From contig NZ_CP119809.1 of assembly GCF_029338395.1 (NCBI RefSeq), positions 3,224,001 to 3,288,000 of the forward strand: DNA of 64,000 nt, read 5' to 3'. The stretch is from Halorussus caseinilyticus (GTDB lineage: Archaea; Halobacteriota; Halobacteria; Halobacteriales; Haladaptataceae). The notes under the pieces were generated by a model. The model had not been told where the DNA came from, did not search any database, and saw nothing but the letters and a program-made list of their open reading frames with translations. Both the position numbers and the translations under genes were made by a program. Shown here piece by piece: positions 8,940 to 17,983 of this stretch. How positions within the stretch are numbered: the first letter of the stretch is position 1; each line of letters starts with the position of its first letter.

Positions 8940-9772
8940 GGGTTCGCGTCGGCGAGGCGACCCGAACCGGCCGGGCCATCGACCTCCGGGGCGTCGATTT
9001 CGAGGGCGTTGGCGTCGATGCGAGCGCAGTCGCCGACGCGATTCGTGCCGGACCCGGAGAAAGTTCCGCCGTCGTTATCGACTGCCCGGACCCCGGCCCT
9101 GCCCACGCTCACGTCGGCGTGATTCGCGCCGAAATGGACGTGTCTCTCCGGGTCGCGCTCGCGGCCGCCGCACGCTCGCGGGGCCACACTGCTCCGCAGG
9201 CCGAGGAACTTGCCGCGGTCAGGGACCGCCTCGACGCCCTCGACGTGCCGGAAATCGACCTCCGGCGCGCCCGCCGCCGGGTCGCCGAGGCGAGCGATGT
9301 CGCCGACGAGTTGCGCGAGCGAGTCGCCACGCTACAGGGCCGGGTGCAGGCGCTCCGCGGGACGCCCGCGGGCGAGGACCTCGACGCGGCCGAGTCCGAC
9401 CTCGAAGACGCGACTCGTCGCCTCTCGGAGGTCGAAACCGAGCGCATCGCGGCCGAACAAGCCTTGTCTCGCGCCCGCGACCGGGCGCGCGCGAACCGCG
9501 CGCGCCGCCGGGAGCGACTCCGGTTGGCCGACCGCGAGAGCAACCTCCGGAGACGGGTCCGCGAGACGCTCGCCGACGAGGTGCGCGAGGCGTTCGAGGG
9601 CGCTCGGTCCCGAGCGCCCTCGAACGCCGTCCGCGAGTCGGTCCGGACGGCGCTCGCCGTCGCGCGCGTGGCCGAACTGGACGCCCCGGTCGTGCTGGTC
9701 TCCGGCGTCGATTGCTTCGAGAGTGCGGAGGCGGCGGCCCGGTGGTTGGACACACCCGTAATTAGCGTCTGA
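8936..9772 (+). CDS. coiled-coil haloarchaeal protein of unknown function (DUF7856-type)
   Basis: A 278-residue protein. A globular N-terminal part (about 1-85) contains VVIDCPDPGPAHAHVGVIRAEMD. A long Arg/Glu/Ala-rich coiled coil (about 90-235) follows with heptads such as LRERVATLQGRVQALR. It ends in an alpha/beta segment with APVVLVSGVDCFESAEAAARWLD. The layout resembles proteins that bridge or clamp nucleic acid, but no known domain is evident. It is translationally coupled to the previous gene, and T-rich DNA (9784-9791) after the stop marks the operon end. Confidence 0.7.
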   Translation: MRVRVGEATRTGRAIDLRGVDFEGVGVDASAVADAIRAGPGESSAVVIDCPDPGPAHAHVGVIRAEMDVSLRVALAAAARSRGHTAPQAEELAAVRDRLDALDVPEIDLRRARRRVAEASDVADELRERVATLQGRVQALRGTPAGEDLDAAESDLEDATRRLSEVETERIAAEQALSRARDRARANRARRRERLRLADRESNLRRRVRETLADEVREAFEGARSRAPSNAVRESVRTALAVARVAELDAPVVLVSGVDCFESAEAAARWLDTPVISV

Positions 9773-9783
9773 GTTACTATCTA

Positions 9784-9791
9784 TTTCTTTT
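9784..9791 (+). terminator. U-rich tract ending the 8.6-9.8 kb operon
   Basis: TTTCTTTT lies 12 bp after the stop codon in a short AT-rich spacer, followed downstream by a new TATA-like AACTTTATC at 9896-9904 for the next unit. Confidence 0.45.
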
Positions 9792-9929
9792 AGCATTGTA
9801 TAGGTTTCTCTAACACGTGCATAGATGGCTCTAGTCTCTCGGTCGTCACGTCGCGGCGCGAGCGGAGCGAGCGCCGCGACGACGCGCCCGCGCCCAACTT
9901 TATCACCGAAGACGGGACGAATCCGGGCC

Positions 9930-10558
9930 ATGGTCGAACTCGACTGGCACGTCGAATCCCGCGCCGGAGTCTCGCTCGTGGAACTCGTCGTCCGTAACCC
10001 GACCGCCACCGCCCGCCGGTTCAGGGTCGGAAACCGCCTCGACGGTCCGGTCCGGCCGCCGCGTCGGGAGGGCGTCCCCGCCGCCGGGTGGGACGACGGC
10101 GGATTCGAGGGCGTCGTCGGACCGGGGGTCGGCGCGCGCTCGGGTACGCCAGTCCCGCCTCGCCCGCCGAACCTCCGGCCGAACTCGTCTGGACCGAGCG
10201 CGCGGGCGAGTCCGAACGCGGAGCGACCCGCGATTCGGACGCGCTCGCCGGTGACGCGACCCCGGAGGGCGTCGTGCGTGCGCTCGGCGACCCCCGGCCG
10301 CCCGCCGATGCGGTGCCCTCCTCAGACGCGATGCACTCCGTCTCGGACTCCGATGTCTCGCTTCCGGAATCCGTCGAGTCGTGGTTCTCGAACGTCGAGA
10401 ACCGGGCCGAGCGGAGCGAGTCGCCTCTCGCGGCACCCGAGGACCGCCCCGCGCTCGCTTCGCTCGCGCGTCGAATCCGGCGACTCCGAGGCGAGGGGTC
10501 GCGCCCACGTCCGTCGAGCGAGTCGCGCGGGCCGCGCGACTCGCGGAGGTCACGGTGA
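9930..10558 (+). pseudogene. frameshifted haloarchaeal gene (DUF7857-type) upstream of parA
   Basis: The frame opens at ATG 9930 with MVELDWHVESRAGVSLVELV and continues with family-like sequence (NRLDGPVRPPRREGVP, WDDGGFEGVV). It then turns into low-complexity arginine/serine sequence. The convincing continuation, GRRALGYASPASPAEPPAELV and so on to a stop at 10556-10558, is in the neighbouring frame. The two frames join if one G is added to the five-G run at 10124-10128, giving VVGPGGRRALGYA. This is either a true single-base deletion or a sequencing error. The far C-terminus (after about 10480) also looks poor in this frame and may hold a second shift. The stop overlaps the parA GTG, so the intact gene was coupled to parA. 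Confidence 0.7.
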
Positions 10559-11217
10559 TTCTGGCCGTCGCGGGCGGGAAGGGCGGCGTCGGCAAGTCCA
10601 CCGTCGCGCTCGAACTCGGCGCGGCGCTCGACGCCGTGGTCGTGGACGCCGACCTCTCGATGGCCGACCTCTCGGCCCGGCGCGGCCCGGACCTCCACGA
10701 CGTGCTGGCCGACCGCGCCGACCCCCTCGAAGCGGTCTGCGAGGACGGACCCGTGCGCTTGCTCCCGTGTGGGCGCACGCTCGCCGGAGCGCGCGCTGGC
10801 GACGTGACCCGCCTCGTCTCGGCAGTCGAAGCGGTCGAAGACGCCTACGAATCGGTCGTCATCGACTGCCCCGCGGGGATGGCCGCCGACGCCGGGATGC
10901 CTCTACTCGCGGCCGACGCCTCGGTTCTCGTCACGACGCCCCGCGAGTTCGCGCTAGCCGACGCCCTCCGGACGCGCGAACTCGCCCGCGAACTCGACGC
11001 GGGACTCGCCGCCGCGACGCTGAATCGGACCGGAGAGAATCCACCGATAGAGGAGGTCCGACGGGCGCTCGGTGCCCCGGTCGTGGCGATTCCCGACGAC
11101 GAGCGGGTCCGGCGAGCGCACCGCCACGGCGCTCCGGTGGCAACAATCGCGCCGGAGACCCGACCGGCCGACCGATTCGCAGTACTCGCGGAAGAAGTCG
11201 GTAGGTCAGTCCCGTAG
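10555..11217 (+). CDS. MinD/ParA-family P-loop ATPase
   Basis: A 220-residue SIMIBI-class ATPase. The deviant Walker A GGKGGVGKST begins at residue 8, VVVDADLSMADL is the A' region, and VVIDCPAGM is Walker B. Members of this family dimerise on ATP and position DNA, membrane complexes or other cargo. The GTG at 10555 is chosen because it places the P-loop at the N-terminus; upstream in-frame sequence to 10381 is shadow of the preceding gene. No ParB or MinE-like partner is adjacent. The end overlaps the convergent TFB gene by 12 bp. Confidence 0.88.
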   Translation: MILAVAGGKGGVGKSTVALELGAALDAVVVDADLSMADLSARRGPDLHDVLADRADPLEAVCEDGPVRLLPCGRTLAGARAGDVTRLVSAVEAVEDAYESVVIDCPAGMAADAGMPLLAADASVLVTTPREFALADALRTRELARELDAGLAAATLNRTGENPPIEEVRRALGAPVVAIPDDERVRRAHRHGAPVATIAPETRPADRFAVLAEEVGRSVP

Positions 11218-12081
11218 GTCCTGATACGCCGACCGGAGCGTCACCGCGGTCACGTCGGCGACTCCGGCGGCTTCCTTCTGGGTCATCCGGTGGCGGGTCT
11301 CGCGCGCCGCGGCGTACAGGCACGCCGCGGCGAACCCGCCGGGATTTCGGCCCGCGACGAGGTTTCGGTCGTGACCGCGCTCGACCAACTGGGCCGCCTC
11401 GCGCTCGATTTCGGTCGGCAGGTCGAGTCTGCTGGCGAACCGCGGCAGGTACTCGCGGGGGTCGATGGGTCCGGTCGGAAGGCCGAGTTCGCGGTTCATC
11501 ACGTCGTAGGCCGTCTTGAGTTCGCTCCGGGTCGCCCGGGCCACGTCCAGAATCTCGTCCAGCGTGCGCGAGACCGAGGCGGTCCGACAGGTCGCGTACA
11601 CCGCGGCGGCCGTGAATCCCTCCAGTGACCGGCCGCGAAGCAGGTCCTCGGACTGGGCCGACTCGAACAGCACGCACGCCCGGTCCCGGACGTTCTTCGA
11701 GAGGTCGAGCGCGCTCACCAACCGCCGAATCTCGGTGAAGGCGTACACCTGATTGCGCTCGGTCTTCGACTTGATGCGGGCGCGCTCGTGGTGTTTCCGC
11801 ATCCGGGCCACCCGCCGACGCTTGCGCCCGGTCAGTCGCAGGTCGCTGTCGTGGCCGATTTCGGTCGTCAGGCCCCGGTCGTGGCGCGACCGAGTGAGGG
11901 GTGCGCCGGTCCGTTCCTTCTCGTTTTCGTCGTCCGCGAACGCCCGCCACTCGGGACCGCGGTCGATTCTGTCTTCGGAGACGACGAGTCCGCAGTCGTC
12001 ACAGACCGTCTCGGCGTCGTCGGGAGTCAGTCGTCCGTCGCACTCCGGGCACGTCCGTTCGGGAGCGTGTGCTTTGCTCAT
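11206..12081 (-). CDS. tfb: transcription initiation factor IIB (TFB)
   Basis: General archaeal transcription factor that binds the TATA/TBP complex and recruits RNA polymerase. The 291-residue protein has an N-terminal zinc ribbon (CPEC...CDDCG), then the B-reader/linker region, including a conserved basic stretch (TGRKRRRVARMRK), then two cyclin-like repeats at about 100-190 and 195-290. The second repeat ends with the helix-turn-helix that reads the BRE. Haloarchaea encode several TFBs, and which promoters this one serves cannot be told. I prefer the ATG at 12081 to the GTG one codon upstream. It is transcribed convergently with the ParA gene. Confidence 0.93.
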   Translation of the reverse strand: MSKAHAPERTCPECDGRLTPDDAETVCDDCGLVVSEDRIDRGPEWRAFADDENEKERTGAPLTRSRHDRGLTTEIGHDSDLRLTGRKRRRVARMRKHHERARIKSKTERNQVYAFTEIRRLVSALDLSKNVRDRACVLFESAQSEDLLRGRSLEGFTAAAVYATCRTASVSRTLDEILDVARATRSELKTAYDVMNRELGLPTGPIDPREYLPRFASRLDLPTEIEREAAQLVERGHDRNLVAGRNPGGFAAACLYAAARETRHRMTQKEAAGVADVTAVTLRSAYQDLRD

Positions 12082-12232
12082 CACAGTCGAAACTTCGCCC
12101 GAAATCGTATTTAAAGGAAGGCCGTGGCGCGGGGAAACGCCCGAGAGCGCGCCGAGGAAGGTACCGGTAAACGGTAGGCTCTTGCCGCCGCGCGATTATC
12201 AGATTCGATACCTGTCGAGGAAGTTTAAGTCG

Positions 12233-12778
12233 ATGACGCGACAACCTCGACGTGTGACGCTCTCGGACATCGCCGACGGACTCGAAGTCACTACCGAGCA
12301 ACGGGACCGCGGAATTGCGTCGGTGGACGCGACGGCGGACGACGAGACCGACCTCCGGGAGCGACTCGCCGACTTCGCCGACGACCTGCCCTGCGACGCC
12401 ACCTCCGCGGCGACGATAGTCGAGGGCCACGCCTCGGGTCAGTCGGTCGGCGACACCGCCCACGACGCCGGAGTCGCGCCGATGACCGCGGCCAAGACGC
12501 TCCACTTGCTCGGGTGCGAGGGCGTCTCGCCGCTGACTCCGCGCGCTCACGAGATTCTGCGCGACTGGCTCTCGGCCGACCTCTCGCGGACCGAGGCCCG
12601 CGAACTCGCGGGTGCGAACGAGACCGAGTTCGCGCTGGCGACGTTCGTCGAGACCCACGACCCGCTTGCTGGCGCGACCGAACTGGTAGAAGGCGCGCTC
12701 GCGCCCGACGGCGACGCCGCCGTCCGGAAGCGCGAGGTGCTGGCCGAGACGATGAGCGGGAGAGGCGAACTGCTGTAA
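12233..12778 (+). CDS. conserved haloarchaeal protein of unknown function (DUF7858-type)
   Basis: A 181-residue, strongly acidic, mostly helical protein. The ATG at 12233 is chosen because a TATA-like AAGTTTAAG lies at 12221-12229 (a leaderless transcript would start very near) and because the N-terminus TLSDIADGLEVTTEQRDRG looks folded. The central stretch GHASGQSVGDTAHDAGVAPMTAAKTLHLLG reads like an HTH. That suggests DNA binding, but no known family is certain. It sits between the TFB and the ParA-like gene, which is convergent with it. Confidence 0.7.
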   Translation: MTRQPRRVTLSDIADGLEVTTEQRDRGIASVDATADDETDLRERLADFADDLPCDATSAATIVEGHASGQSVGDTAHDAGVAPMTAAKTLHLLGCEGVSPLTPRAHEILRDWLSADLSRTEARELAGANETEFALATFVETHDPLAGATELVEGALAPDGDAAVRKREVLAETMSGRGELL

Positions 12779-12785
12779 CCGAAAC

Positions 12786-13568
12786 TCAGGAGAGCGCGTC
12801 GGGCAGGTACTTCTCGGCGTCGAACTCGAGCAGTCCCGATTCCTCGAACTCCAGTTCCAACTCCGCGTCGAAGACGACTTCCGCGGCGTGTGCGACGGCG
12901 GGCGCGAATCCGGACTCGGGGTCCGTGTTCCCGTCGCCGACGCTCGCGGGCACGTTCTCGACGCCCGTGGCCTCGCTCTCCGGGACTGCGGCGTCGGCGC
13001 TCCGGAGCGGTTGGTCCTCGCTCGCGCGGTTGGCGACCACGGCGTCCGCGCTCGCGCCCACGTCCGCGACCCGCCCGCGGGTGCGCTGGAGCGCGTCTAC
13101 GCCGCGTTCGCTCGCGGGCGCGACGACCGCGACTCGCTCGGCCGCGGTCACGGCCGCGACGACTTGGTTCGCGGCGACCGGCGGCGCGTCAACCAGTACG
13201 TGGTCGAACGACTCACCTGCCTCCGCGAGCAGAGTCTCGAACCGCTGGGCGGCGTCGGCGGTCTTGGCGCGGGCCATCCGCTCGAAGGGCGCGCGCGCCG
13301 GGCAGAGTTCGAGTCGCCCCGCGAGGTCCGTGGTCGCGGAATGCTCGCGCAGGCCGTCGGCGAGCGGTCGGTTCTCGGTCAGCACGCTCGTCAGGTCTGG
13401 TTCGACGCGCCCGGAGACGTGACGCGCCAGTCCCTCGGTAGCGAAGGCGGCATCGAGGACGGCGACTTCGCGGCCGTCGCGGGCGAGTGTCGTGCCGACT
13501 TCGACCGCGAGTCGGGTCGTGCCCGCGCCGCCGGTCGCGCCGACCAGCGCGGCAGTCGAGTGGGTCAT
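12786..13568 (-). CDS. ParA-like protein with a degenerate P-loop
   Basis: A 260-residue protein with the ParA/MinD fold. The Walker A equivalent is GATGGAGTTR, which keeps the glycines but has threonine-arginine where the catalytic lysine should be. The switch I-like VAVLDAAFATEG and the Walker B-like HVLVDAPP are recognisable. A 70-residue acidic C-terminal extension ends in ELEFEESGLLEFDAEKYLPDALS. ATP hydrolysis may be lost or altered. It may work with the intact MinD/ParA at 10.6 kb, though that is inference. A TATA-like element (TTTTATATC on its strand) lies at 13591-13599. Confidence 0.75.
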   Translation of the reverse strand: MTHSTAALVGATGGAGTTRLAVEVGTTLARDGREVAVLDAAFATEGLARHVSGRVEPDLTSVLTENRPLADGLREHSATTDLAGRLELCPARAPFERMARAKTADAAQRFETLLAEAGESFDHVLVDAPPVAANQVVAAVTAAERVAVVAPASERGVDALQRTRGRVADVGASADAVVANRASEDQPLRSADAAVPESEATGVENVPASVGDGNTDPESGFAPAVAHAAEVVFDAELELEFEESGLLEFDAEKYLPDALS

Positions 13569-13604
13569 TACTCCGGGGTTGCTCCGGCCTGATATAAAAG
13601 GGTA

Positions 13605-13735
13605 CGCTTGGTCGCCCGGCGGAACCGACCACGGGAAAGCGCCCGGCCGACCAACCGTCGTGGGTGGGATAAAGGGGCCGCCCGCTCGCGGTCACGCGAG
13701 CGGGCGGGGGCTTTTGAAACGTTCATTTCGGCGGT
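13605..13735 (-). repeat. E1 structured repeat, copy 1 (inverted, short form)
   Basis: Reverse-oriented copy of family E1. Reading on the minus strand, the order is the stem GAAACG... AAAAGCCCCCGCCCGCTCGCG with its partner CGCGAGCGGG (plus-strand arms 13681-13690 and 13695-13704, loop of four), then GGCCCCTTTATCCCACCC. Two 26-bp units follow at 13631-13656 and 13605-13630. The inner stem domain found in copies 2 and 3 is absent, as in an internally deleted derivative. It fills the gap between the ParA-like gene and the HIT gene. Confidence 0.8.
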
Positions 13736-13764
13736 TCCTGCGGTCGCACTCACTGCGTTCGCGC

Positions 13765-14196
13765 TCAGTCGCGTTGCGTGTGAATCTCCTCGGCGATGTC
13801 GTCCAGTTCCTCGTCGGTCAGGTCCGGGCGCTGGCCCGCCACGGCGTGGATGGGATTCCCGCCGTCGCCGTCGAAGCGCGGAATGATGTGGCCGTGGACG
13901 TGGGGCACCTCCTGTCCGGCGGCCTCGCCGTTGTTGAACGCGACGTTGGTTCCGTCGGCGTCTACGGCGTGTTCGACCGCGGTGTTGAGGCGGTGGAGCG
14001 CGCCGAAGACGTGGGCCGCAACGTCCTCCGGGGTCTCTTCGAGCGTCTCGTAGTGGTCTTTCGGGATGACGAGCGTGTGGCCCGGCGCGAGGGGGTTCGC
14101 GTCGAGGAACGCCATCGCGGTGTCGTCCTCGAAGACCTTCCGACTCGGGATGTCGCCATCCACGATTTGACAGAAGATGCAGTCGTCGTGACTCAT
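13765..14196 (-). CDS. HIT-family nucleotide hydrolase/transferase
   Basis: A 143-residue histidine-triad protein. The N-terminal CIFCQIVDGDIPS and the catalytic HVHGHIIPR are typical of the HINT/Fhit branch. The middle histidine of the triad makes the covalent nucleotidyl intermediate. The N-terminal Cys pair may bind zinc. Substrates are likely to be adenosine phosphoramidates or dinucleoside polyphosphates. The size and motif spacing are normal for the family. It is monocistronic, flanked by repeat copies E1 downstream and E2 upstream. Confidence 0.93.
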   Translation of the reverse strand: MSHDDCIFCQIVDGDIPSRKVFEDDTAMAFLDANPLAPGHTLVIPKDHYETLEETPEDVAAHVFGALHRLNTAVEHAVDADGTNVAFNNGEAAGQEVPHVHGHIIPRFDGDGGNPIHAVAGQRPDLTDEELDDIAEEIHTQRD

Positions 14197-14427
14197 GGCT
14201 GTGATGGGTGTGTTTGACCGCGCGGCGTATCAAGTTTGAGGCTTCGGGCGTCGCTGGAGCGTTCTTCGGGCGGGCGGTGACCGGGACCGACGAATGTAGA
14301 GGTGTTTTTAGATGGTTCTTGGAAATAGCTATAGCTATTTAGAGAAGCAAAAGATTGCTAAGAAAATTGTAGAAGTTGCTACGATAGTGTAGGAAAGAGA
14401 TGGAGCGAGCGAGAGGCGCGAACGAAT

Positions 14428-14685
14428 CAGACTGCCACCGCACTGCGGACCGTCCCGCACCGCCATTGTACGGCACCACCACTGCACGGCACCGCCACTG
14501 CACCACAACTGCCACCGAACTGCAGTCGATTGCCGACGCCAATCAGGACCGAACCGCAACCGCACCGCGACTGACCTCACGCCTCCCCAACCTCCTGCGG
14601 TCCTCACTTCGTTGCGGTCCTCGTCCCTCGCGCGCGTTGCTCGCGCGCGCCAGTCGAGCGTCCTCGCGTACAGTCCCGACTGCAT
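14428..14685 (+). repeat. E2 repeat, copy A (fills most of a 529-bp gap)
   Basis: A non-coding block between the HIT gene and ileS. It starts with a CCACCGCACTGC-type tract (14434-14560), contains the conserved CCGACGCCAATCAGGACCG (14533-14551), then CTCACGCCTCCCCAACC (14575-14591). It ends with a palindrome built of CGCGCGCG, TTGCT, CGCGCGCG within 14622-14651. The last 30 bases are identical in copy E (45722-45751). Upstream of the block, 14290-14400 is AT-rich with no recognisable feature. Confidence 0.75.
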
Positions 14686-14725
14686 AACCGAACCCAATTT
14701 AACTCAGTAGGAGAACAGAACAGAT

Positions 14726-17700
14726 ATGAGCAGGTTCGACGAGGTAGACGACCAGTACGAACCCGAAGCGGTCGAAGACCGGGTGTTCTCGTACTGGGAC
14801 GACGTTGACGCCTACCGAAAGACCAAGGAGCATCGCGCCGACGAGGAGACGTTCTTCTTCGTGGACGGCCCACCGTACACCTCCGGCGCGGCCCACATGG
14901 GAACGACGTGGAACAAGACGCTGAAGGACGCCTACGTCCGCTATCTGCGGATGCAGGGCTACGACGTGACCGACCGGCCGGGCTACGACATGCACGGCCT
15001 GCCCATCGAGACTCGCGTCGAGGAGCGTCTGGGCTTCGAGAACAAGAAGGACATCGAGGAGTTCGGCGAGGAGAACTTCATCGAGGAGTGCAAGGAGTAC
15101 GCCGAAGAGCAGTTAGAGGGGCTTCAGGAGGACTTTCAGTCGTTCGGCGTCTGGATGGACTGGGACGACCCCTACAAGACGGTCAACCCCGAGTACATGG
15201 AGGCGGCGTGGTGGGGCTTCGAGCAAGCCCACCAGAAGGGACTGGTCGAGCAGGGCCAGCGGTCCATCTCCCAGTGTCCGCGGTGTGAGACCGCCATCGC
15301 CAACAACGAAGTCGAGTACGAGGACGTGGAGGACCCCTCCATCTACGTCAAGTTCCCCCTGCGCGACCGGGAAGGCTATCTCGTCATCTGGACCACGACC
15401 CCGTGGACCATCCCGGCCAACACCTTCGTCGCGGTGGACGGCGACGTGACCTACAAGCAGGTCCGAGCGTACCGAGACGACGGCCCGGAGGACGGCGAAG
15501 TCCTCTACCTCGCCGACGGATGCATCGAGGAAGTCCTGAAGAAGGGCCGGTACTCCGACTACGAAGTCGAAGGCGAGTTCACCGGCGAGGAGATGGTCGG
15601 GTGGGAGTACGACCATCCCCTCCACGAGGAGGTCCCCGACCACGCCAGCGCCGACGACGCGCTACAGGTCTACACCGCCGACTACGTGGAAGTGGACCGC
15701 ACCGGACTCGTCCACTCCGCGCCCGGCCACGGTGAGGAGGACTTCGAGCGCGGCCGCGAACTCGGTCTCGACATCTTCTGTCCGGTCGGCGGCGACGGCG
15801 TGTACGACGACTCGGCCGGGAAATACGCCGGACAGTACGTCAAGGACGCCGACGACGACATCATCGCGGACCTCGAAGACGCTGGCCTGATGCTCTCGTC
15901 GGGCACCACTTCCCACAGTTACGGCCACTGCTGGCGGTGTGACACCGGCATCATCCAAATCGTCACCGACCAGTGGTTCATCACCATCACCGACGTGAAA
16001 GACGACCTCCTCGACAACATCGAGGACAGCGAGTGGCACCCCGACTGGGCGCGGGACAACCGCTTCCGGGACTTCGTGGAGGAAGCGCCCGACTGGAACG
16101 TCTCGCGCCAGCGCTACTGGGGCATCCCCATCCCCATCTGGACTCCGGAAGACTGGTCCGGCGACATGGACGACGCCATCGTCGTCGGCACCCGCGAGGA
16201 ACTCGCCGAGAAGGTGGACCAAGACGTGGACCCCGAGGAAGTTGACCTCCACAAGGGCACGGTGGACGACCTCACCATCACCGAGGACGGCACCACCTAC
16301 ACCCGCGTCCCCGACGTGTTCGACGTGTGGCTCGACTCCTCGGTCGCCTCGTGGGGCACCCTCGACTACCCCGAGAAGGGAGACGACTTCGAGGAACTGT
16401 GGCCCGCCGACCTCATCATGGAGGCCCACGACCAGACCCGCGGTTGGTTCTGGTCGCAACTCGGCATGGGGACCGCCGCGGTCGGCGAGATTCCCTACGA
16501 AGAGGTCCTGATGCACGGCTACGCCAACATGCCCGACGGCCGCGGCATGTCCAAATCGAAGGGCATCTTCGTGGACCCCCACGAAGTCATCGAGAAGCAC
16601 GGCACCGACCCGATGCGGATGTTCCTCCTGTCGGTCAACCCGCAGGGCGAGGACATGCGCTTCTCGTGGGACGAGACCGCCGAGATGCAACGGGACCTCA
16701 ACATCCTCTGGAACGTGTTCCGGTTCCCGCTCCCGTACATGCGTCTCGACGGTTTCGACCCCGACGAGACGACACTGGACGACGTGGACGAGGACCTCGA
16801 ACTCGTGGACGAGTGGGTCCTCGCGTGCCTCCAGTCGGTCGTCGGCGAGATGTCCGACCACTGGGAGGACTACCGGCAGGACAAGGCGCTCCACGCGCTC
16901 CTCGACTTCGTGGTCGAGGACGTGTCGCGGTTCTACATTCAGGTCGTCCGCGAGCGCATGTGGGAAGAGGAAGACAGCGCCTCGAAGTTGGCGGCCTACG
17001 CCACCTTCTACGAGGTGCTGACCACGGTGGTCGCCCTGCTCGCGCCCTACGCGCCCTTCGTCACCGAGACCATCTACGGCACGCTCACCGGCGACGAGGG
17101 CTACGACACGGTTCACATGCTCGACTGGCCCGAGGTCGACGAGTACTGGCAGGACGCCCAACTCGAAACCGACGTGACGCTCCTGCGCGCCATCGAGGAA
17201 GCGGGGTCGAACGCCCGCCAGCAGGCCGAGCGCAAACTCCGCTGGCCGGTCACGCGCATCGTGGTCACTGCCGACGGCGAGCGAACGGTCGAAGCGGTCG
17301 AGCGCCACCGCGACCTGCTGGCCGACCGACTAAACGCCCGCGAAATCGAACTCGTCGCTCCCGGCGAGGACTGGGGCGAACTCCACTACTCCGCCGAGGC
17401 CGACATGAGCGTCCTCGGTCCCGAGTTCGGCGACGACGCCGGGCGAGTCATGCAGGCGCTCAACGACGCTCGCGTCGAGAAACCCACGCTCGCGGCGCTC
17501 GAAACCGCCGTCGAGGAATCGACCGGCATGGACGTGGACCTCACCGACGAGATGGTCGAGTTCGTCACCCAGACGCCCGAGGGCGTCACGGGCGTCGGGT
17601 TCGACACCGACGGCGACCAGCGCGGGGTCGTCTACGTGGACACCGAACTCACCGCGGACATCGAGAGCGAGGGCTACGCCCGAGAGGTCATCCGCCGGGT

Positions 17701-17932
17701 CCAAGAGATGCGCAAGGAGATGGACTTAGACATCGAGGAGCGCGTCCGCCTCGAACTCGACGTGGCCGACGACCGAGTGGCAGACCTCGTGTCCGAGCGC
17801 ATGGACCTCGTGAAAGAGGAAGTCCGCGCAGACGAGGTTGGTGAAGTCGAGGACGGCCACCGTAAGGAGTGGGAAGTCGAAGGCGTCACGATGGAGATTG
17901 CGGTCGTTCCGCTGGCGGAAGTAGAGGCGTAG
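14726..17932 (+). CDS. ileS: isoleucyl-tRNA synthetase
   Basis: Class Ia synthetase that charges tRNA-Ile. It has 1068 residues, the usual archaeal length. The Rossmann core opens with the HIGH-equivalent AAHMGTTWNK near residue 54. The large CP1 editing domain (about 190-410) includes WTTTPWTIPAN and the HSAPGHGEEDF hydrolytic motif. The KMSKS signature is GRGMSKSKGIF, near residue 610. The anticodon-binding helical domain and a C-terminal extension rich in acidic residues follow. The ATG at 14726 gives an N-terminus matching family proteins (DEVDDQYEPEAVEDRVFSYW). A TATA-like CAATTTAA lies at 14695-14702. Single-gene unit. Confidence 0.97.
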   Translation: MSRFDEVDDQYEPEAVEDRVFSYWDDVDAYRKTKEHRADEETFFFVDGPPYTSGAAHMGTTWNKTLKDAYVRYLRMQGYDVTDRPGYDMHGLPIETRVEERLGFENKKDIEEFGEENFIEECKEYAEEQLEGLQEDFQSFGVWMDWDDPYKTVNPEYMEAAWWGFEQAHQKGLVEQGQRSISQCPRCETAIANNEVEYEDVEDPSIYVKFPLRDREGYLVIWTTTPWTIPANTFVAVDGDVTYKQVRAYRDDGPEDGEVLYLADGCIEEVLKKGRYSDYEVEGEFTGEEMVGWEYDHPLHEEVPDHASADDALQVYTADYVEVDRTGLVHSAPGHGEEDFERGRELGLDIFCPVGGDGVYDDSAGKYAGQYVKDADDDIIADLEDAGLMLSSGTTSHSYGHCWRCDTGIIQIVTDQWFITITDVKDDLLDNIEDSEWHPDWARDNRFRDFVEEAPDWNVSRQRYWGIPIPIWTPEDWSGDMDDAIVVGTREELAEKVDQDVDPEEVDLHKGTVDDLTITEDGTTYTRVPDVFDVWLDSSVASWGTLDYPEKGDDFEELWPADLIMEAHDQTRGWFWSQLGMGTAAVGEIPYEEVLMHGYANMPDGRGMSKSKGIFVDPHEVIEKHGTDPMRMFLLSVNPQGEDMRFSWDETAEMQRDLNILWNVFRFPLPYMRLDGFDPDETTLDDVDEDLELVDEWVLACLQSVVGEMSDHWEDYRQDKALHALLDFVVEDVSRFYIQVVRERMWEEEDSASKLAAYATFYEVLTTVVALLAPYAPFVTETIYGTLTGDEGYDTVHMLDWPEVDEYWQDAQLETDVTLLRAIEEAGSNARQQAERKLRWPVTRIVVTADGERTVEAVERHRDLLADRLNAREIELVAPGEDWGELHYSAEADMSVLGPEFGDDAGRVMQALNDARVEKPTLAALETAVEESTGMDVDLTDEMVEFVTQTPEGVTGVGFDTDGDQRGVVYVDTELTADIESEGYAREVIRRVQEMRKEMDLDIEERVRLELDVADDRVADLVSERMDLVKEEVRADEVGEVEDGHRKEWEVEGVTMEIAVVPLAEVEA

Positions 17933-17983
17933 GGCCTTAGCCCCACCGTTCATTTTATATCCGTTCGGTTAATTGTTGTTGAT

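Noticed and set aside
15662-17308. 548-codon minus-strand frame opposite ileS
   Set aside because: Antisense shadow of the synthetase; valine/aspartate-rich repeats without motifs.
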